Assembly (NCBI RefSeq): GCF_001936615.1
Contig: NZ_MLBF01000003.1
Span: forward strand, 186,001 to 250,000
Direction: 5' to 3'
Length of the DNA: 64,000 nt
Source of the DNA: Desulfosporosinus metallidurans
GTDB taxonomy: Bacteria > Bacillota > Desulfitobacteriia > Desulfitobacteriales > Desulfitobacteriaceae
This document shows positions 1 through 8,797 of the stretch, one piece after another. A model generated the notes under the pieces. It was not told the origin of the DNA. It ran no database searches and saw only the letters and a program-made list of their open reading frames with translations. The translations under genes were made by a program, and so were the position numbers. Position 1 is the first letter of the stretch, and each line of letters begins with the position of its first letter.

Positions 1-255
1 TGCATAAAGCGTATTGGAATCCGTTAGAAAAGGACTTCCACCCTTCTTTTTAACCTGTTCAACAACGCGACGCACATACTGAGGACGGACATACGCGAGG
101 TTCCCTCGTTCCCCAAAGTGCAGTTTAATCGCCACGAGGTCCTTGGGGGAAATCGCATCAAGTAATCCTGCCCGTGTCACTAAATGTTCAAGTTTTGTTA
201 AAAGGCTTTCGCCCCGCTTTGTCTTCATACTCGTAAAGTAAACTTCTGAGCTCAT
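1..255 (-). CDS. DUF362 domain protein, N-terminal part only
   Basis: The first 85 codons of a gene that runs off the left edge of the window. The ATG at 255 has a good Shine-Dalgarno (AAGGAGT, 262-268) six bases upstream. The translated start resembles DUF362 proteins, which usually carry this domain together with a ferredoxin-like 4Fe-4S domain; the family has no firmly assigned reaction. The conserved-looking stretch KLHFGERGN sits near residues 44-52. Only the N-terminus is visible, so the presence of iron-sulfur cysteines cannot be judged. Family assignment is by recognition of the N-terminal pattern and is moderately sure. Confidence 0.6.
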   Translation of the reverse strand, partial: MSSEVYFTSMKTKRGESLLTKLEHLVTRAGLLDAISPKDLVAIKLHFGERGNLAYVRPQYVRRVVEQVKKKGGSPFLTDSNTLYA

Positions 256-302
256 TGTAGCACTCCTTCTTTACCCTCTCCTAGTTTAATAGAATTTTCA
301 TT

Positions 303-749
303 CTAACGCAAACTTCCCACAAGCTCACAACGCACGACTTCCAGTCGCGACGGGAGATACATAAGTTTAACCTGATCTTCCAACTTAAGCTGTTCATAAA
401 CATTTTGGTCGATGTAGAACTGTTTCTGTTCCGTGCCATTTCGAACATCTAAAAGATAGAACCTTGATCCAGAATCAATGGCCTTACCCTGAACTGACCC
501 TTGCATGAAACCCGGTTGAAATAACCAATCTGGTTGAGAAAAAAATAGTAAATTTGTGTAAATTCCCAGAACCACAACCCAAATCAAGGTTTTTCCCGCT
601 AGCAGCAAAAAACCCCAAGCATCACGAGCATAGCGCCAAGTACCCACAAACTTCCAGCCCAGTCGTAAGAGGACGATTCCCCATATCAAAAGGAGCACGA
701 TCAGATTGGGCCAGGTCGTGCTCCATAGATAATAATAGTAGCCTACCAT
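303..749 (-). CDS. small membrane protein of unknown function
   Basis: A 148-residue protein that I do not recognise. It has two strong hydrophobic segments, about residues 14-35 and 46-70, separated by a short basic loop (WRYARD), then a soluble C-terminal half of about 75 residues that looks beta-rich and may lie outside the membrane or in the cytoplasm. It lies between the DUF362 gene and the small zinc-ribbon gene, all on the same strand with only 17 bases to the latter, so the three may be co-transcribed. Length, hydrophobic segments and operon position support a real gene; no function can be given. Confidence 0.6.
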   Translation of the reverse strand: MVGYYYYLWSTTWPNLIVLLLIWGIVLLRLGWKFVGTWRYARDAWGFLLLAGKTLIWVVVLGIYTNLLFFSQPDWLFQPGFMQGSVQGKAIDSGSRFYLLDVRNGTEQKQFYIDQNVYEQLKLEDQVKLMYLPSRLEVVRCELVGSLR

Positions 750-766
750 TTTCTACCCCTTGTGTT

Positions 767-877
767 CTACTCCGCTTTCGCAATTTGTTCTTTGCTGGCA
801 CCGCAGCTCGGACAAACTTTTGGGCGACAACGGCCTTCAGAAGTTGCGTTACATTGGGTACATTTCCAAATCGCCAT
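767..877 (-). CDS. 36-residue rubredoxin-like zinc ribbon (RCKP-type)
   Basis: A very short gene starting MAIWKCTQCNATSEGRC and ending shortly after VCPSCGASKEQ. Two CxxC knuckles (CTQC and CPSC) about 15 residues apart form a rubredoxin-like or zinc-ribbon metal site, and the internal RCRPK resembles the signature of the small RCKP-type rubredoxin-like family. A strong Shine-Dalgarno (GGAGGG, about 885-890) lies seven bases before the ATG at 877, and a near-consensus sigma-A promoter lies just upstream (922-950). The role is unknown; the metal may be Zn or Fe. Recognition of the motif pattern makes the call fairly sure. Confidence 0.75.
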   Translation of the reverse strand: MAIWKCTQCNATSEGRCRPKVCPSCGASKEQIAKAE

Positions 878-921
878 AAAAAATCCCTCCATAATACAGC
901 AATAATTCTTAAGTTATTCAG

Positions 922-950
922 ATTCTATATACTTTCTCTTTCAATGTCAA
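922..950 (-). promoter_or_regulatory. sigma-A promoter before the zinc-ribbon gene
   Basis: On the minus strand a perfect -35 TTGACA (945-950) and a -10 TAGAAT (922-927) are separated by 17 bases. It faces the small zinc-ribbon gene and probably also serves the membrane protein and DUF362 genes downstream. It lies after the end of the flagellar operon at 1052, so it marks the boundary between the motility block and the flanking genes. Confidence 0.7.
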
Positions 951-1051
951 TATTTTTACTCCATCGCTGAATTTCCCCATATCGCTCTTTATTGTATTGA
1001 TTGACTTTTCAATGGCAGCTATATTGTTAAGCGTGGCAGATGGGATTGTTG

Positions 1052-2332
1052 TTAGGATATAGCAGAGGCCATATCCAATATATAAACGTTTTCAGCAGGA
1101 TCAATAACCTTGATCTGAAGTTTCTTACCAGTCAAAGCAGTGGTGAATTTCGCAGCGAATTTCCCATTTGTATCCGGTTTTACAGTTTTGAGTAAAACCG
1201 GAGTTGCTGGGACCGTGTCATAGATATACACCGTAGCATCACTGTTAACATTTCCATCTATTTCTTTCGTCGTCGCATCAATACCGCCTAATATGCCTGA
1301 TCCTATTTCTACTGCAGGTGCATCAAGCTGAAGACCTAATTTATTTAAGGGGTCCTCTCCTTTTATCGTTTCTAGTGGGGTCGCCATTTGACCTGCAGTT
1401 ACTGTCATTTTGTAGCTATGTTTTTTATATTGAGCATCATTGCCATCAACAACTAACGAGTAACTTCCAGTAGGCAGATAAACCATGAAGTTCCCATTAA
1501 TATCTGTTGTAGTTGTCCATGTCGTAGTAGAGTTAATTACTTTTACAGGAACACCCCATTTTTCTGGAAGTATACTACCACCGATAGAACCTGACTTACC
1601 GCCCTCAACACCATCTTTTGTGGCAATTACTAAATTTGCGGTCTTTACCGTTGTAGCTGTCGTTGATCCTGTTGTTGATGTTGTTGGTAGTTTAATACCG
1701 GGTATTTTTAATGCTTGAGTATTAAGCAAGCCATTAGACACACTGAAATATTTGATCAAATAATCGCCATTTTCAAAAATATTAAAGGTATATTTCCCAT
1801 TTACAGTATCATTCAAATACGGAGAGCTACGATAACCATTGGGGCCTTCAATCGATAAGGTACCAGAAAGATCACCAAGCTTTCCGGATTTTAAATCGTC
1901 TGTAACTGTAACAACTATATTTGCCCCATTAATCAGCGATGGTACTACCACTGTGAACGGGACAATGATCATTTCACCAAGTTTTACGCCGTTTAGACAC
2001 GTTATTCCATTTGTAATATATAAATTATAATCCCCATCAGAGTAGGCTTTGGACGGTGTTACTGTAACGGAAACACCATCTGAGGACATTTTAATCGTTG
2101 TTGCTACTTTTGTTTGTTTGCTGTCTGTTACATAAATTGTATTACTATTTACACTCGTGCTCAGTAGCGAGTTATTAAACGAAATCGTCCAAACCTTATT
2201 AACATCAGTCGTTGTTTTAGACGGCCATATCGTGAAACCCGTAGTAGAAGCAGCCGCAAACACCGAAGAAACGGATAGGAGTATTAAAATGGTTGCTAAA
2301 AGCCAAGCAATCCACCAAGTTTTTTTGATCAC
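1052..2332 (-). CDS. secreted multidomain Ig-like protein
   Basis: A 426-residue exported protein at the 3' end of the flagellar operon. I chose the GTG at 2332 because AGGAAGGA lies seven bases upstream and it starts directly with a signal peptide (VIKKTWW, hydrophobic core to about residue 25, cleavage near VFAAA); an ATG at 2377 would add 15 residues and overlap the previous gene. After the signal comes an SbsA/Big_5-type Ig-like domain (about 30-130), a Thr-rich linker near residue 220, a carboxypeptidase-regulatory-like beta domain with a DINGNF motif, and a C-terminal Ig-like repeat with DTNGKF. No catalytic motif or LPXTG anchor is seen. Role unknown; surface or envelope adhesion is only a guess. 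Confidence 0.7.
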   Translation of the reverse strand: MIKKTWWIAWLLATILILLSVSSVFAAASTTGFTIWPSKTTTDVNKVWTISFNNSLLSTSVNSNTIYVTDSKQTKVATTIKMSSDGVSVTVTPSKAYSDGDYNLYITNGITCLNGVKLGEMIIVPFTVVVPSLINGANIVVTVTDDLKSGKLGDLSGTLSIEGPNGYRSSPYLNDTVNGKYTFNIFENGDYLIKYFSVSNGLLNTQALKIPGIKLPTTSTTGSTTATTVKTANLVIATKDGVEGGKSGSIGGSILPEKWGVPVKVINSTTTWTTTTDINGNFMVYLPTGSYSLVVDGNDAQYKKHSYKMTVTAGQMATPLETIKGEDPLNKLGLQLDAPAVEIGSGILGGIDATTKEIDGNVNSDATVYIYDTVPATPVLLKTVKPDTNGKFAAKFTTALTGKKLQIKVIDPAENVYILDMASAIS

Positions 2333-2364
2333 GTTACCATCCTTCCTCGATGAGAATATCACAT

Positions 2365-3021
2365 CTACGCTTTCCAATCATTTTGATTCAATCCCGCCAT
2401 AATCTTCTGCACATAGGCCTGCGTTTCTTTATACGGCGGTACCCCCTGGTATTTGTCAACAGCCCCTGGGCCCGCATTATACGCTGCTAAACTCAGTGGA
2501 ATATTTCCCTCAAAACGGTCGAGCAAATCCTTTAAGAAATGCGTTCCCCCATCTAGGTTTTGTACCGCATCGTAAGCATTCTGGACCCCATATGAAGCTG
2601 CAGTTCCTGGCATTAACTGCATTAAGCCCATTGCTCCTGCTGGTGACACTGCATTAGAATCGAACCCCGACTCTGCTTTGACAACCTGTTTTATTAGGCT
2701 CGGATCAACACCGTATTTCTGACCCATCGAATAAATAACATTCTCAAGAGAACCTACATTTTCGCCCTTTGTCTGAGAAACGCAGGCTCCCTGATTACTA
2801 TTAACTTGCTTAGTGGCAGGAAAGTCTTTCAATTGTCCGCCATTCCCTTGGGAAGTAGTACCATCTCCCCCAAGCGCCGATTGCAGTAAAGCAGAAAAAA
2901 GAAGTGAACTTGAATTGTTACTCTCCCCGGTTTCAGACAGACTAGTCTTATCTGTTAAGGTATTCTGCCAAGCATTCATTTGTTGCAATTGAAATAACAG
3001 AAGTATTTGGGCGGCATTCAT
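2365..3021 (-). CDS. lytic transglycosylase (SLT domain) of the flagellar cluster
   Basis: A 218-residue protein whose C-terminal half (about 93-215) is a Slt/LysM-type transglycosylase domain that cleaves peptidoglycan glycan strands. The catalytic Glu is E117 in KAESGF, followed by the family motifs [10 protein letters not shown] and AAYNAGPG. The first 90 residues are low-complexity and carry no classical signal peptide, as in FlgJ-like or flagellar-exported rod-associated muramidases, so export through the flagellar channel is possible. It follows cheW in the rod/hook end of the operon, consistent with opening the wall for rod or hook passage. It overlaps the longest reading of the next gene by 13 bases. 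Confidence 0.85.
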   Translation of the reverse strand: MNAAQILLLFQLQQMNAWQNTLTDKTSLSETGESNNSSSLLFSALLQSALGGDGTTSQGNGGQLKDFPATKQVNSNQGACVSQTKGENVGSLENVIYSMGQKYGVDPSLIKQVVKAESGFDSNAVSPAGAMGLMQLMPGTAASYGVQNAYDAVQNLDGGTHFLKDLLDRFEGNIPLSLAAYNAGPGAVDKYQGVPPYKETQAYVQKIMAGLNQNDWKA

Positions 3022-3075
3022 TTAAAAAGCCTCCTTTCACAACCCTAAACTCCGCAGCAAAAAGCGCAAGGTACT

Positions 3076-3510
3076 CTAGCTTGACGTTAATAGACTCAGA
3101 CCTTGAAGCTCGTTGTTTTCCAGAATCTGTTCCGGAATGAGTTGAATGATCATCCGCTCCGAAAGATTGGCAATTCCAGCGATAAAGGGAGCCGTAACCA
3201 ACGACGGAGGGGAATCAATACTCTCTAAGATTCGAACCTCCCGCACCTGGTCTACAGCAAAACCTACATAATTTCCATGTATCTCAGTGATTAAAGCAAA
3301 CGAATTTTGATTTGTTTCATTAAGCCCAAACCGCACATGCAAATCTATGAGAGGAATCGCCTTGCCCCGAAGGTTAATTAACCCCCCCACGTAGGAAGGA
3401 GCTTGCGGAATCGCATGCACCTCTCCTAAGCGTGTAATTTCTCGTACCACTTCGATGGGTATGGCATACTCTTCTTCTCCCAAAGTGAAAATGACAACTT
3501 GAATCGTCAT
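3076..3510 (-). CDS. cheW: CheW-like chemotaxis coupling protein (second copy)
   Basis: A 144-residue CheW that couples chemoreceptors to CheA at the membrane. The CheW fold is complete, with the core motif SYVGGLINLRGKAIPLIDL and a conserved VDQVREV region. The ATG at 3510 is preferred to the GTG at 3519 because AGAGGAT is correctly spaced from the ATG and almost touches the GTG. It sits between flgF and the lytic transglycosylase, nine genes beyond the chemotaxis cheC-cheD pair, and is the second cheW of the window (the other is next to cheA at 29.9-30.4 kb). A division of labour between the two is inference. Confidence 0.9.
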   Translation of the reverse strand: MTIQVVIFTLGEEEYAIPIEVVREITRLGEVHAIPQAPSYVGGLINLRGKAIPLIDLHVRFGLNETNQNSFALITEIHGNYVGFAVDQVREVRILESIDSPPSLVTAPFIAGIANLSERMIIQLIPEQILENNELQGLSLLTSS

Positions 3511-3527
3511 TTTGACCACATCCTCTT

Positions 3528-4271
3528 TTAAATCTTCCCGACCTCATTGACAGCCTTGCCTATCATCTCATCCTGGGTCTGGATCACTCTTTGATTTGCC
3601 TCATAGGCTTTCATGACCGTCATCATTTGAACCATTTGGCCGGGAAGATCGACATTTGAAGCTTCAATCGAACCCTGAAGAACCTGAGTAGCAACCGAAG
3701 CTTGAACCGGTTGTGACGAACTATACAACGACTGCCCTTCGCGTTTTAAAGCATCTGCTGAAATCTCTGCAACACGCAAACGATCGACAACTCGTCCATT
3801 ATCCATTATCGTTCCGTCGGCCTTAACGCTAAATTCTGAACTGAGAGGACCGATGGGACCATTCTCACCTAATAATGCATATCCATCTGGAGATTGGAGC
3901 ATCCCGTTTGCGTCTAGTTGAAACCGTCCATCACGCGTATATCGATCTCCCCCTGGCGTCTGAACTGTGAAATATCCCGGTGACGTTAACGCTAGATCAG
4001 TTTTGACACCCGTCGTCTCTAAAGCCCCCTGTATAGTAGACTGGACGGTACGATCAACGCCCACTCCCGTCCCTAGTCCACCAATCTGAACGGCTTCAGT
4101 CGCTTGGTTTCCTCCCATGCGTTCAATCAACATTGAGGGAAACGAAACATTACTAGCAAGTTTTTCTTTATACCCTGGCGTCTTCACATTCGCAACATTA
4201 TCCCCAATAATTTCGCTTTGTGTTTGGGCGGCCAACATACCTGTAGCAGATGTGTATAGTCCTCGAATCAC
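3528..4271 (-). CDS. flgF: flagellar basal-body rod protein FlgF (FlhO-like)
   Basis: A 247-residue rod/hook family protein exported by the flagellar type III system. The N-terminus MIRGLYTSATGMLAAQ followed by IIGDNVANVKTPGYK is the flagellar basal-body rod motif, and the C-terminus has the matching helix MKAYEANQRVIQTQDEM. The translation starts at a GTG with GGCGGGG upstream. The protein is closest in layout to FlgF or the Bacillus FlhO protein rather than to the other FlgG-like gene at 4706-5494; the FlgF/FlgG split rests on overall resemblance and is not certain. Confidence 0.8.
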   Translation of the reverse strand: MIRGLYTSATGMLAAQTQSEIIGDNVANVKTPGYKEKLASNVSFPSMLIERMGGNQATEAVQIGGLGTGVGVDRTVQSTIQGALETTGVKTDLALTSPGYFTVQTPGGDRYTRDGRFQLDANGMLQSPDGYALLGENGPIGPLSSEFSVKADGTIMDNGRVVDRLRVAEISADALKREGQSLYSSSQPVQASVATQVLQGSIEASNVDLPGQMVQMMTVMKAYEANQRVIQTQDEMIGKAVNEVGKI

Positions 4272-4301
4272 CTTATACCCCGCCTTTGTAAATTATTACC
4301 C

Positions 4302-4700
4302 CTACTTTATAACCATCCGAAGCAAACCTAATTGTGAAGAGATCGTACGGGTAAGGGAGTTATAGTATAGGCCATTCTCAGCCACATTCGACATTTCACG
4401 ATCAACATCCACATTATTACCATCATTACGCAACGATGTCGTTTGATCCGTCACTATCCCTGTCCCATCGCCTTCCGCGACACCAGGAATGTGCCGCAGT
4501 GACGTCAGTTTCAGCGACAGATCTCCGTTCGTTTGACCTAAAGCAGCATTCAACACCGCTTGAAAATCAACATCTGAGCGCTTGAAGTTAGGAGTATCTA
4601 TATTGGCGACGTTGTTTGCTAACACCTGCTGCCTCAAACTTGATGCATTAAGTTCCTTCTGCAAAACATTTAAAACTGGCCCATCTAACCAACCCGACAT
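4302..4700 (-). CDS. flgB: flagellar basal-body rod protein FlgB
   Basis: A 132-residue proximal rod protein. Typical FlgB features are the short length, an N-terminal helix followed by LANNVANIDTPNFKRSDVDF, and a C-terminal half containing NNVDVDREM and NGLYYNSL, which are FlgB hallmarks. In Bacillus-type clusters flgB stands directly before flgC and fliE; here flgC-fliE are near 28 kb, while flgB is about 24 kb downstream between flgG and flgF. A good GGAGGTAAGGAG Shine-Dalgarno precedes the ATG. Confidence 0.9.
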   Translation of the reverse strand: MSGWLDGPVLNVLQKELNASSLRQQVLANNVANIDTPNFKRSDVDFQAVLNAALGQTNGDLSLKLTSLRHIPGVAEGDGTGIVTDQTTSLRNDGNNVDVDREMSNVAENGLYYNSLTRTISSQLGLLRMVIK

Positions 4701-4705
4701 TCTCC

Positions 4706-5494
4706 TTACCTCCTAATGGAATTAGCAATACCCCACATCTGATCTCCGTCCTGAACCAACCTAGCATTCATTTGATAAGCTCTCTGGACTTGCATGAGAT
4801 CCGTCATAGAGACGGCCAAGTCCACATTTGATTGTTCCAGAGCTTGACCACGAATCGTTCCTAACACCTGACCCGCAGTTGTGCTACCCGGCAGTCCAAC
4901 CTGGGGTGCACCAGAATTAACGGTGGGCACAAAGAGGTTGTTCGCGTTTCTTTGTAATCCCTGAGGATTCTGAAATCCTACCAGAGAGATCTGACCAAAT
5001 AGCGTCTCTGCTCCATCAAGAACTCCTTTTATTTCGCCATTCGTTGCAACAGACAAGTCTGTCGCCCCCGATGGAATCGAGATACTTGGTTGTACAACAT
5101 TTCCTTGCATGTCGGAAAGTTTCCCAGACCCATCAACTTGAAAGGCGCCTACACGCGTATAGGCCGTCGTTCCGTCCGACATCTTAACCTGAAAAAAACC
5201 CGATCCATCAATTCCTAAATCCAAAGGACGATCTGAAGGTGCCAGAGTGCCTTGTTGAAAATTCGTTCCAATGGCGTTATACACTACCCCAGACCCAACG
5301 CTAAGAGTAGCCACACCCGTAGTTCCTCCGGCTTTTGTGTTTACGGAACCCACCTCTGTCGACAAAGCTTCCGCAAAGTCCACCTGATTCGCTTTAAATC
5401 CAGGTGTATTAACATTAGCCAGGTTATTCCCTATGGTATCTATCGCTATCTGCTGCGCACGGATCCCCGACGCGGCGGTTCCTATTAGGCGCAT
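4706..5494 (-). CDS. flgG: flagellar hook-basal body protein FlgG (distal rod)
   Basis: A 262-residue rod protein. The start at 5494 (MRLIGTAASG) is preferred to an ATG 36 bases upstream because GGAGGG lies seven bases before it. The N-terminus contains IGNNLANVNTPGFKANQVDF, the central region the FlgG/FlgE beta domain (PLDLGIDGSGFFQV), and the C-terminus the coiled helix MTDLMQVQRAYQMNARLV. It follows flgE by 86 bases and precedes flgB by 5 bases. It is exported through the flagellar gate and forms the distal rod; assignment as FlgG rather than FlgF is by resemblance. Confidence 0.85.
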   Translation of the reverse strand: MRLIGTAASGIRAQQIAIDTIGNNLANVNTPGFKANQVDFAEALSTEVGSVNTKAGGTTGVATLSVGSGVVYNAIGTNFQQGTLAPSDRPLDLGIDGSGFFQVKMSDGTTAYTRVGAFQVDGSGKLSDMQGNVVQPSISIPSGATDLSVATNGEIKGVLDGAETLFGQISLVGFQNPQGLQRNANNLFVPTVNSGAPQVGLPGSTTAGQVLGTIRGQALEQSNVDLAVSMTDLMQVQRAYQMNARLVQDGDQMWGIANSIRR

Positions 5495-5580
5495 GAAGTA
5501 GCCCTCCGTCTTCTCGAAATAAGTTTCCATTATCCTCGTTTGAACTTACTTCACGTCATATTAGTCATTAATCTCAACGA

Positions 5581-6417
5581 TTAATTACGTTTGAGGTCAA
5601 TCAATTCTTGCAAGAGCGTGTCCGATACTGTAATAACCCGAGAGTTGGCTTGGAAGCCCCGCTGGGCCGTGATCATATCTGTAAATTCTGTAGAAAGGTC
5701 GACATTAGACATCTCTACAGCGTTTGAGACAATGGTTGTTCCCGCATGAGTAGCGTCACCTGCTGTCCCTGTAGAAGCAGCCCCGGAGTTATTCGATTCT
5801 TGGTAAAAAGAACCACCTAAACTTGTTAGTCCAGCATCATTCGGAAACGTAGCAATCTGAACCTGCCCAATTGTTACCGTAGCACCTCCTGCCATAGGAA
5901 CACCTGTAATAGTACCTGTTTTATCTACGGTATAGCTGCTATATGTGTCAGGGGTAATTTTAATTGGTGTCGCAGTAGTAGACGTACTACTACTATCTAA
6001 TACCTGTGCCCCTGATGCTGGATCCACTAAATTTCCATTGGCATCTAATGAAAAAGCACCCGAGCGAGAATAAACTCTATCCGTCCCGTTCGTTGTTAAA
6101 ACAAAGAAACCCGGTCCTTGTAACATCATATCCGTGGGGTTCCCTGTTGACTGTGAACTTCCCTGAGTCATAATCTGATCAATTGAACCAAGTGAAGCCC
6201 CTAAGCCAACCTGCATTGGATTAGTACCCCCTACTATTGGCGTTGTGGTTATCGGTGCAGATGCCCCTTTCAAAGTCTGACTAAGCATTGTGGAAAACGT
6301 CACCCTGCTCCGTTTAAAACCCGTTGTGTTTACATTGGCAATGTTGTTCCCGATAACATCCATTTTGATCTGGTGATTTTTTAAACCCGAAATTGCCGAA
6401 TATAGCGAACGCATCAT
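5581..6417 (-). CDS. flgE: flagellar hook protein FlgE
   Basis: A 278-residue hook subunit, short compared with enteric FlgE (about 400) because the variable outer domains are reduced. The N-terminal motif is MRSLYSAISGLKNHQIKMD then IGNNIANVNTTGFKRSRVTF, and the C-terminus ends MITAQRGFQANSRVITV. It stands directly after fliK and flgD, the usual place for flgE in Firmicutes. An AGGAGGAAT Shine-Dalgarno lies ten bases before the first of two ATGs. The hook joins the rod to the filament and its length is controlled by FliK. Confidence 0.9.
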   Translation of the reverse strand: MMRSLYSAISGLKNHQIKMDVIGNNIANVNTTGFKRSRVTFSTMLSQTLKGASAPITTTPIVGGTNPMQVGLGASLGSIDQIMTQGSSQSTGNPTDMMLQGPGFFVLTTNGTDRVYSRSGAFSLDANGNLVDPASGAQVLDSSSTSTTATPIKITPDTYSSYTVDKTGTITGVPMAGGATVTIGQVQIATFPNDAGLTSLGGSFYQESNNSGAASTGTAGDATHAGTTIVSNAVEMSNVDLSTEFTDMITAQRGFQANSRVITVSDTLLQELIDLKRN

Positions 6418-6511
6418 AGCGCATATTCCTCCTTGTGAATTAGTGTACCCTAAAATTGGATCTTCGTGTTTATGGAGTCACCGCAGCAGCAGTTGAAGTA
6501 GAAGTTGGTTG

Positions 6512-6967
6512 TTACTTCACTAATGTGATCAGACTCATTTCCAAATCTACAAGAGTTCCATCCGCCTTGCGGATCTGCAGCTTGGGATCGCCGTCGAGCC
6601 ATTTCACCGCTTCAACTGTGCCTTCGATTGGGGTCACGCCATCAGTATCAACCCCACTCACCGACTTTCCAATCATGGCGGACCCTTGTGTAAGTGCAGA
6701 TTGTTGCATGAAATTAGTCATACTTTTATTTAATGCGTCCATGGAGGTAGAGATATTGTTCATCTGCTCCAAAGAGCTGAACTGGGCCAATTGCGCGATG
6801 GATTCTTTGTTATCCGTTGGATTCATGGGATCTTGATTTTGCATCTGCGCCACCAATAACTTGAGAAAATCTTCTTTTCCAAGTGTAGCATTACTGGTCA
6901 CTTTAGCTGTACTCGTCGTACTGGCTGAAGTCGATGTGGAACTCGTCCCACTAACTGTATTACTCAT
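6512..6967 (-). CDS. flgD: flagellar hook assembly capping protein FlgD
   Basis: A 151-residue hook cap. The conserved block LGKEDFLKLLVAQMQNQDP and the following NPTDNKESIAQLAQFSSLEQM are FlgD signatures; the C-terminal third is a small beta domain (MIGKSVSGVDTDG). The N-terminal 25 residues are a Ser/Thr-rich flexible export region. The gene starts eight bases after fliK ends and has an AGGAGG Shine-Dalgarno. FlgD caps the growing hook and is discarded when the hook is complete. Confidence 0.93.
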   Translation of the reverse strand: MSNTVSGTSSTSTSASTTSTAKVTSNATLGKEDFLKLLVAQMQNQDPMNPTDNKESIAQLAQFSSLEQMNNISTSMDALNKSMTNFMQQSALTQGSAMIGKSVSGVDTDGVTPIEGTVEAVKWLDGDPKLQIRKADGTLVDLEMSLITLVK

Positions 6968-6975
6968 ATTTCCTC

Positions 6976-8724
6976 CTATGCTGTGACATTAATCCGGTTG
7001 ATCTCATCCTGACCCCCCAAAAAGGGACTGGTATCTGGGATGAGTTCCTCATCCGCATTAGAGTTACTGTTTTGATTAAACATTTTACGGGATTCATCCC
7101 CCCGTTGATTCTGACGCTGGTCTCCACCCTGCCCCATTTGTAACGTACCACAGTTCACGCCTTGGTCTGTAAGGGTATGGCGCAAATCCGAGAGTTGATT
7201 TTGAAGAATCGTCCCGGTCGCTGCCTCAGACGCCTGAACTTGAAGATGGACAAGCCCATTCTCCCAACGAAGATTGATTTGAACTTTACCTAATTCAGCT
7301 GGATGAAGTTGAATATCCAGTTCCTTCAATTCTTGATGTCTATTTAAAATTTGTTCGCGAAATCCCGTAGAGATCTGCTCCCATACAGGAATCGCAACTG
7401 TTTTCCCGCTCGCAACGTTAGCCACTACAGTATTGCTTGCAACCCCAATAGCAGTGCTTGCATTCTGGTTTTGTGCGTCGTTCACAGCATGAGGTTGTTC
7501 CGGGAATTGCGAAGCATGAAAGTCCATCTTCTCAGGTTTTAGCCGAACATTAGTAGGAAATACGGTATCTTTTACCTGTGCCTGTGTTGCAACTTGGTCT
7601 ACGTCAGTGCCCTTCAATTGCTTCACAGGGGAGTCCGAGCTCCCTTGAACTGTAGGAACAATATCACCCTTGATCCCTGGACCAAGAGCATCAAGCAACG
7701 ATTTGGTCCCTTTGAGGTCACTTGTTAACATCTTCCAATCCCGAACTACTTTCAAGATATCCTGACTAAGAGCCTCAATTCCAGTAATTCCTGAACTTAA
7801 GGTGTCTTCTTTGGAAGCTAAGGCTGTAATCTCTTTAGGAAGCCCTGCTAAGAGTCCTTGTGCCTTGTCTCCCTGAACGCTCTTGGCCACATCCAGATTA
7901 AGTGAGTTCGTGGAAAATCCCTTCAAAGGACTCAATACCTTGGCGACCGCTGAATTCGAAATAGCCGAACCTCCAGCTTGGCGAGCCTTATCCCCCTCCA
8001 GACTCAGAGCTTGGGTTATGAGATTATCTCCCTGGAAGAGCTTCGTCACATCCTGGCTGAGGGCCTCCGTTCCTGTTCCCAAGTTTAAAGGATTCCCTTG
8101 AGGAGAGGTTATCTCTCCTGAGAGTACTTCTAAAAGTTGTGAAATAACCAGTCTATATTTATCCAATTCCGTAATTCCGGTATTTTCCCCCTGAGGTTTT
8201 GGCGACGCCATCCCTGTAGTCGCTAAACTCTCGTCTGAGACCTGAGGAACTTCGCTTGAATTAACAACACCTGAATTAACTAAGCTCGAGTTGATGTCGA
8301 CCATCGCTGCCTTCGCATTCGTCAATTGGGCATCCGCTGTTAATAGCCCCCCCGTTCCCTGGCTCACAACACTTCCGGAATTGGCCTCCTTGCCTGCCGG
8401 AAAATCACTCTGAAGCATAAGCTGTGTAAGAAATGGAAGTGCAAAATTACCGTACCCTAGCAGCACATTTCCCTTTGTACTCTGTTTTTGTGGTATTTGT
8501 ACAGAATTACCAGCACTCTGCGTCCCTTCCATATCTTGGCCTGCTAAAGAGGAGTTCTGCCCTTTTGGATTTGAGTTTAGATTCATGGAGCCACTAAGAA
8601 TCGCTGCAAAAACTTCTGCAGCGTTTTCAGGGCTGACTATAACGTCTTTTCCCTTTGGGGTTGTTGCTTTCTCCAGTTTGTTTCCACCCTTGAGGGAATC
8701 CAAAAGGACATGTATACCTGCCAT
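6976..8724 (-). CDS. fliK: flagellar hook-length control protein FliK
   Basis: A 582-residue protein with a long, low-complexity N-terminal part (the secreted ruler region, about 1-430) and a compact C-terminal Flg_hook domain (about 435-540: QLHPAELGKVQINLRW and QLSDLRHTLTDQGV). The central region contains several near-repeats of an EALSQDxxK pattern. FliK measures the hook and switches FlhB export specificity. It lies between sigD and flgD, as in other Firmicutes. The start at 8724 has AGGAGGTGA at proper distance. Confidence 0.9.
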   Translation of the reverse strand: MAGIHVLLDSLKGGNKLEKATTPKGKDVIVSPENAAEVFAAILSGSMNLNSNPKGQNSSLAGQDMEGTQSAGNSVQIPQKQSTKGNVLLGYGNFALPFLTQLMLQSDFPAGKEANSGSVVSQGTGGLLTADAQLTNAKAAMVDINSSLVNSGVVNSSEVPQVSDESLATTGMASPKPQGENTGITELDKYRLVISQLLEVLSGEITSPQGNPLNLGTGTEALSQDVTKLFQGDNLITQALSLEGDKARQAGGSAISNSAVAKVLSPLKGFSTNSLNLDVAKSVQGDKAQGLLAGLPKEITALASKEDTLSSGITGIEALSQDILKVVRDWKMLTSDLKGTKSLLDALGPGIKGDIVPTVQGSSDSPVKQLKGTDVDQVATQAQVKDTVFPTNVRLKPEKMDFHASQFPEQPHAVNDAQNQNASTAIGVASNTVVANVASGKTVAIPVWEQISTGFREQILNRHQELKELDIQLHPAELGKVQINLRWENGLVHLQVQASEAATGTILQNQLSDLRHTLTDQGVNCGTLQMGQGGDQRQNQRGDESRKMFNQNSNSNADEELIPDTSPFLGGQDEINRINVTA

Positions 8725-8797
8725 CCATCGTCACCTCCTACTTACTTCTATTAACTCTATCGACAAAATCCTAATAAAACATTAGGACGATTATTTT

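Noticed and set aside
554-970. 138-codon plus-strand frame opposite the membrane protein and zinc-ribbon genes
   Set aside because: It is antisense to two better supported genes, has no Shine-Dalgarno and its translation is of biased low-quality composition.
7700-8100. Repeated EALSQD segments in FliK as a domain array
   Set aside because: Only a few degenerate copies are visible; they fit ordinary low-complexity variation of the FliK ruler region.
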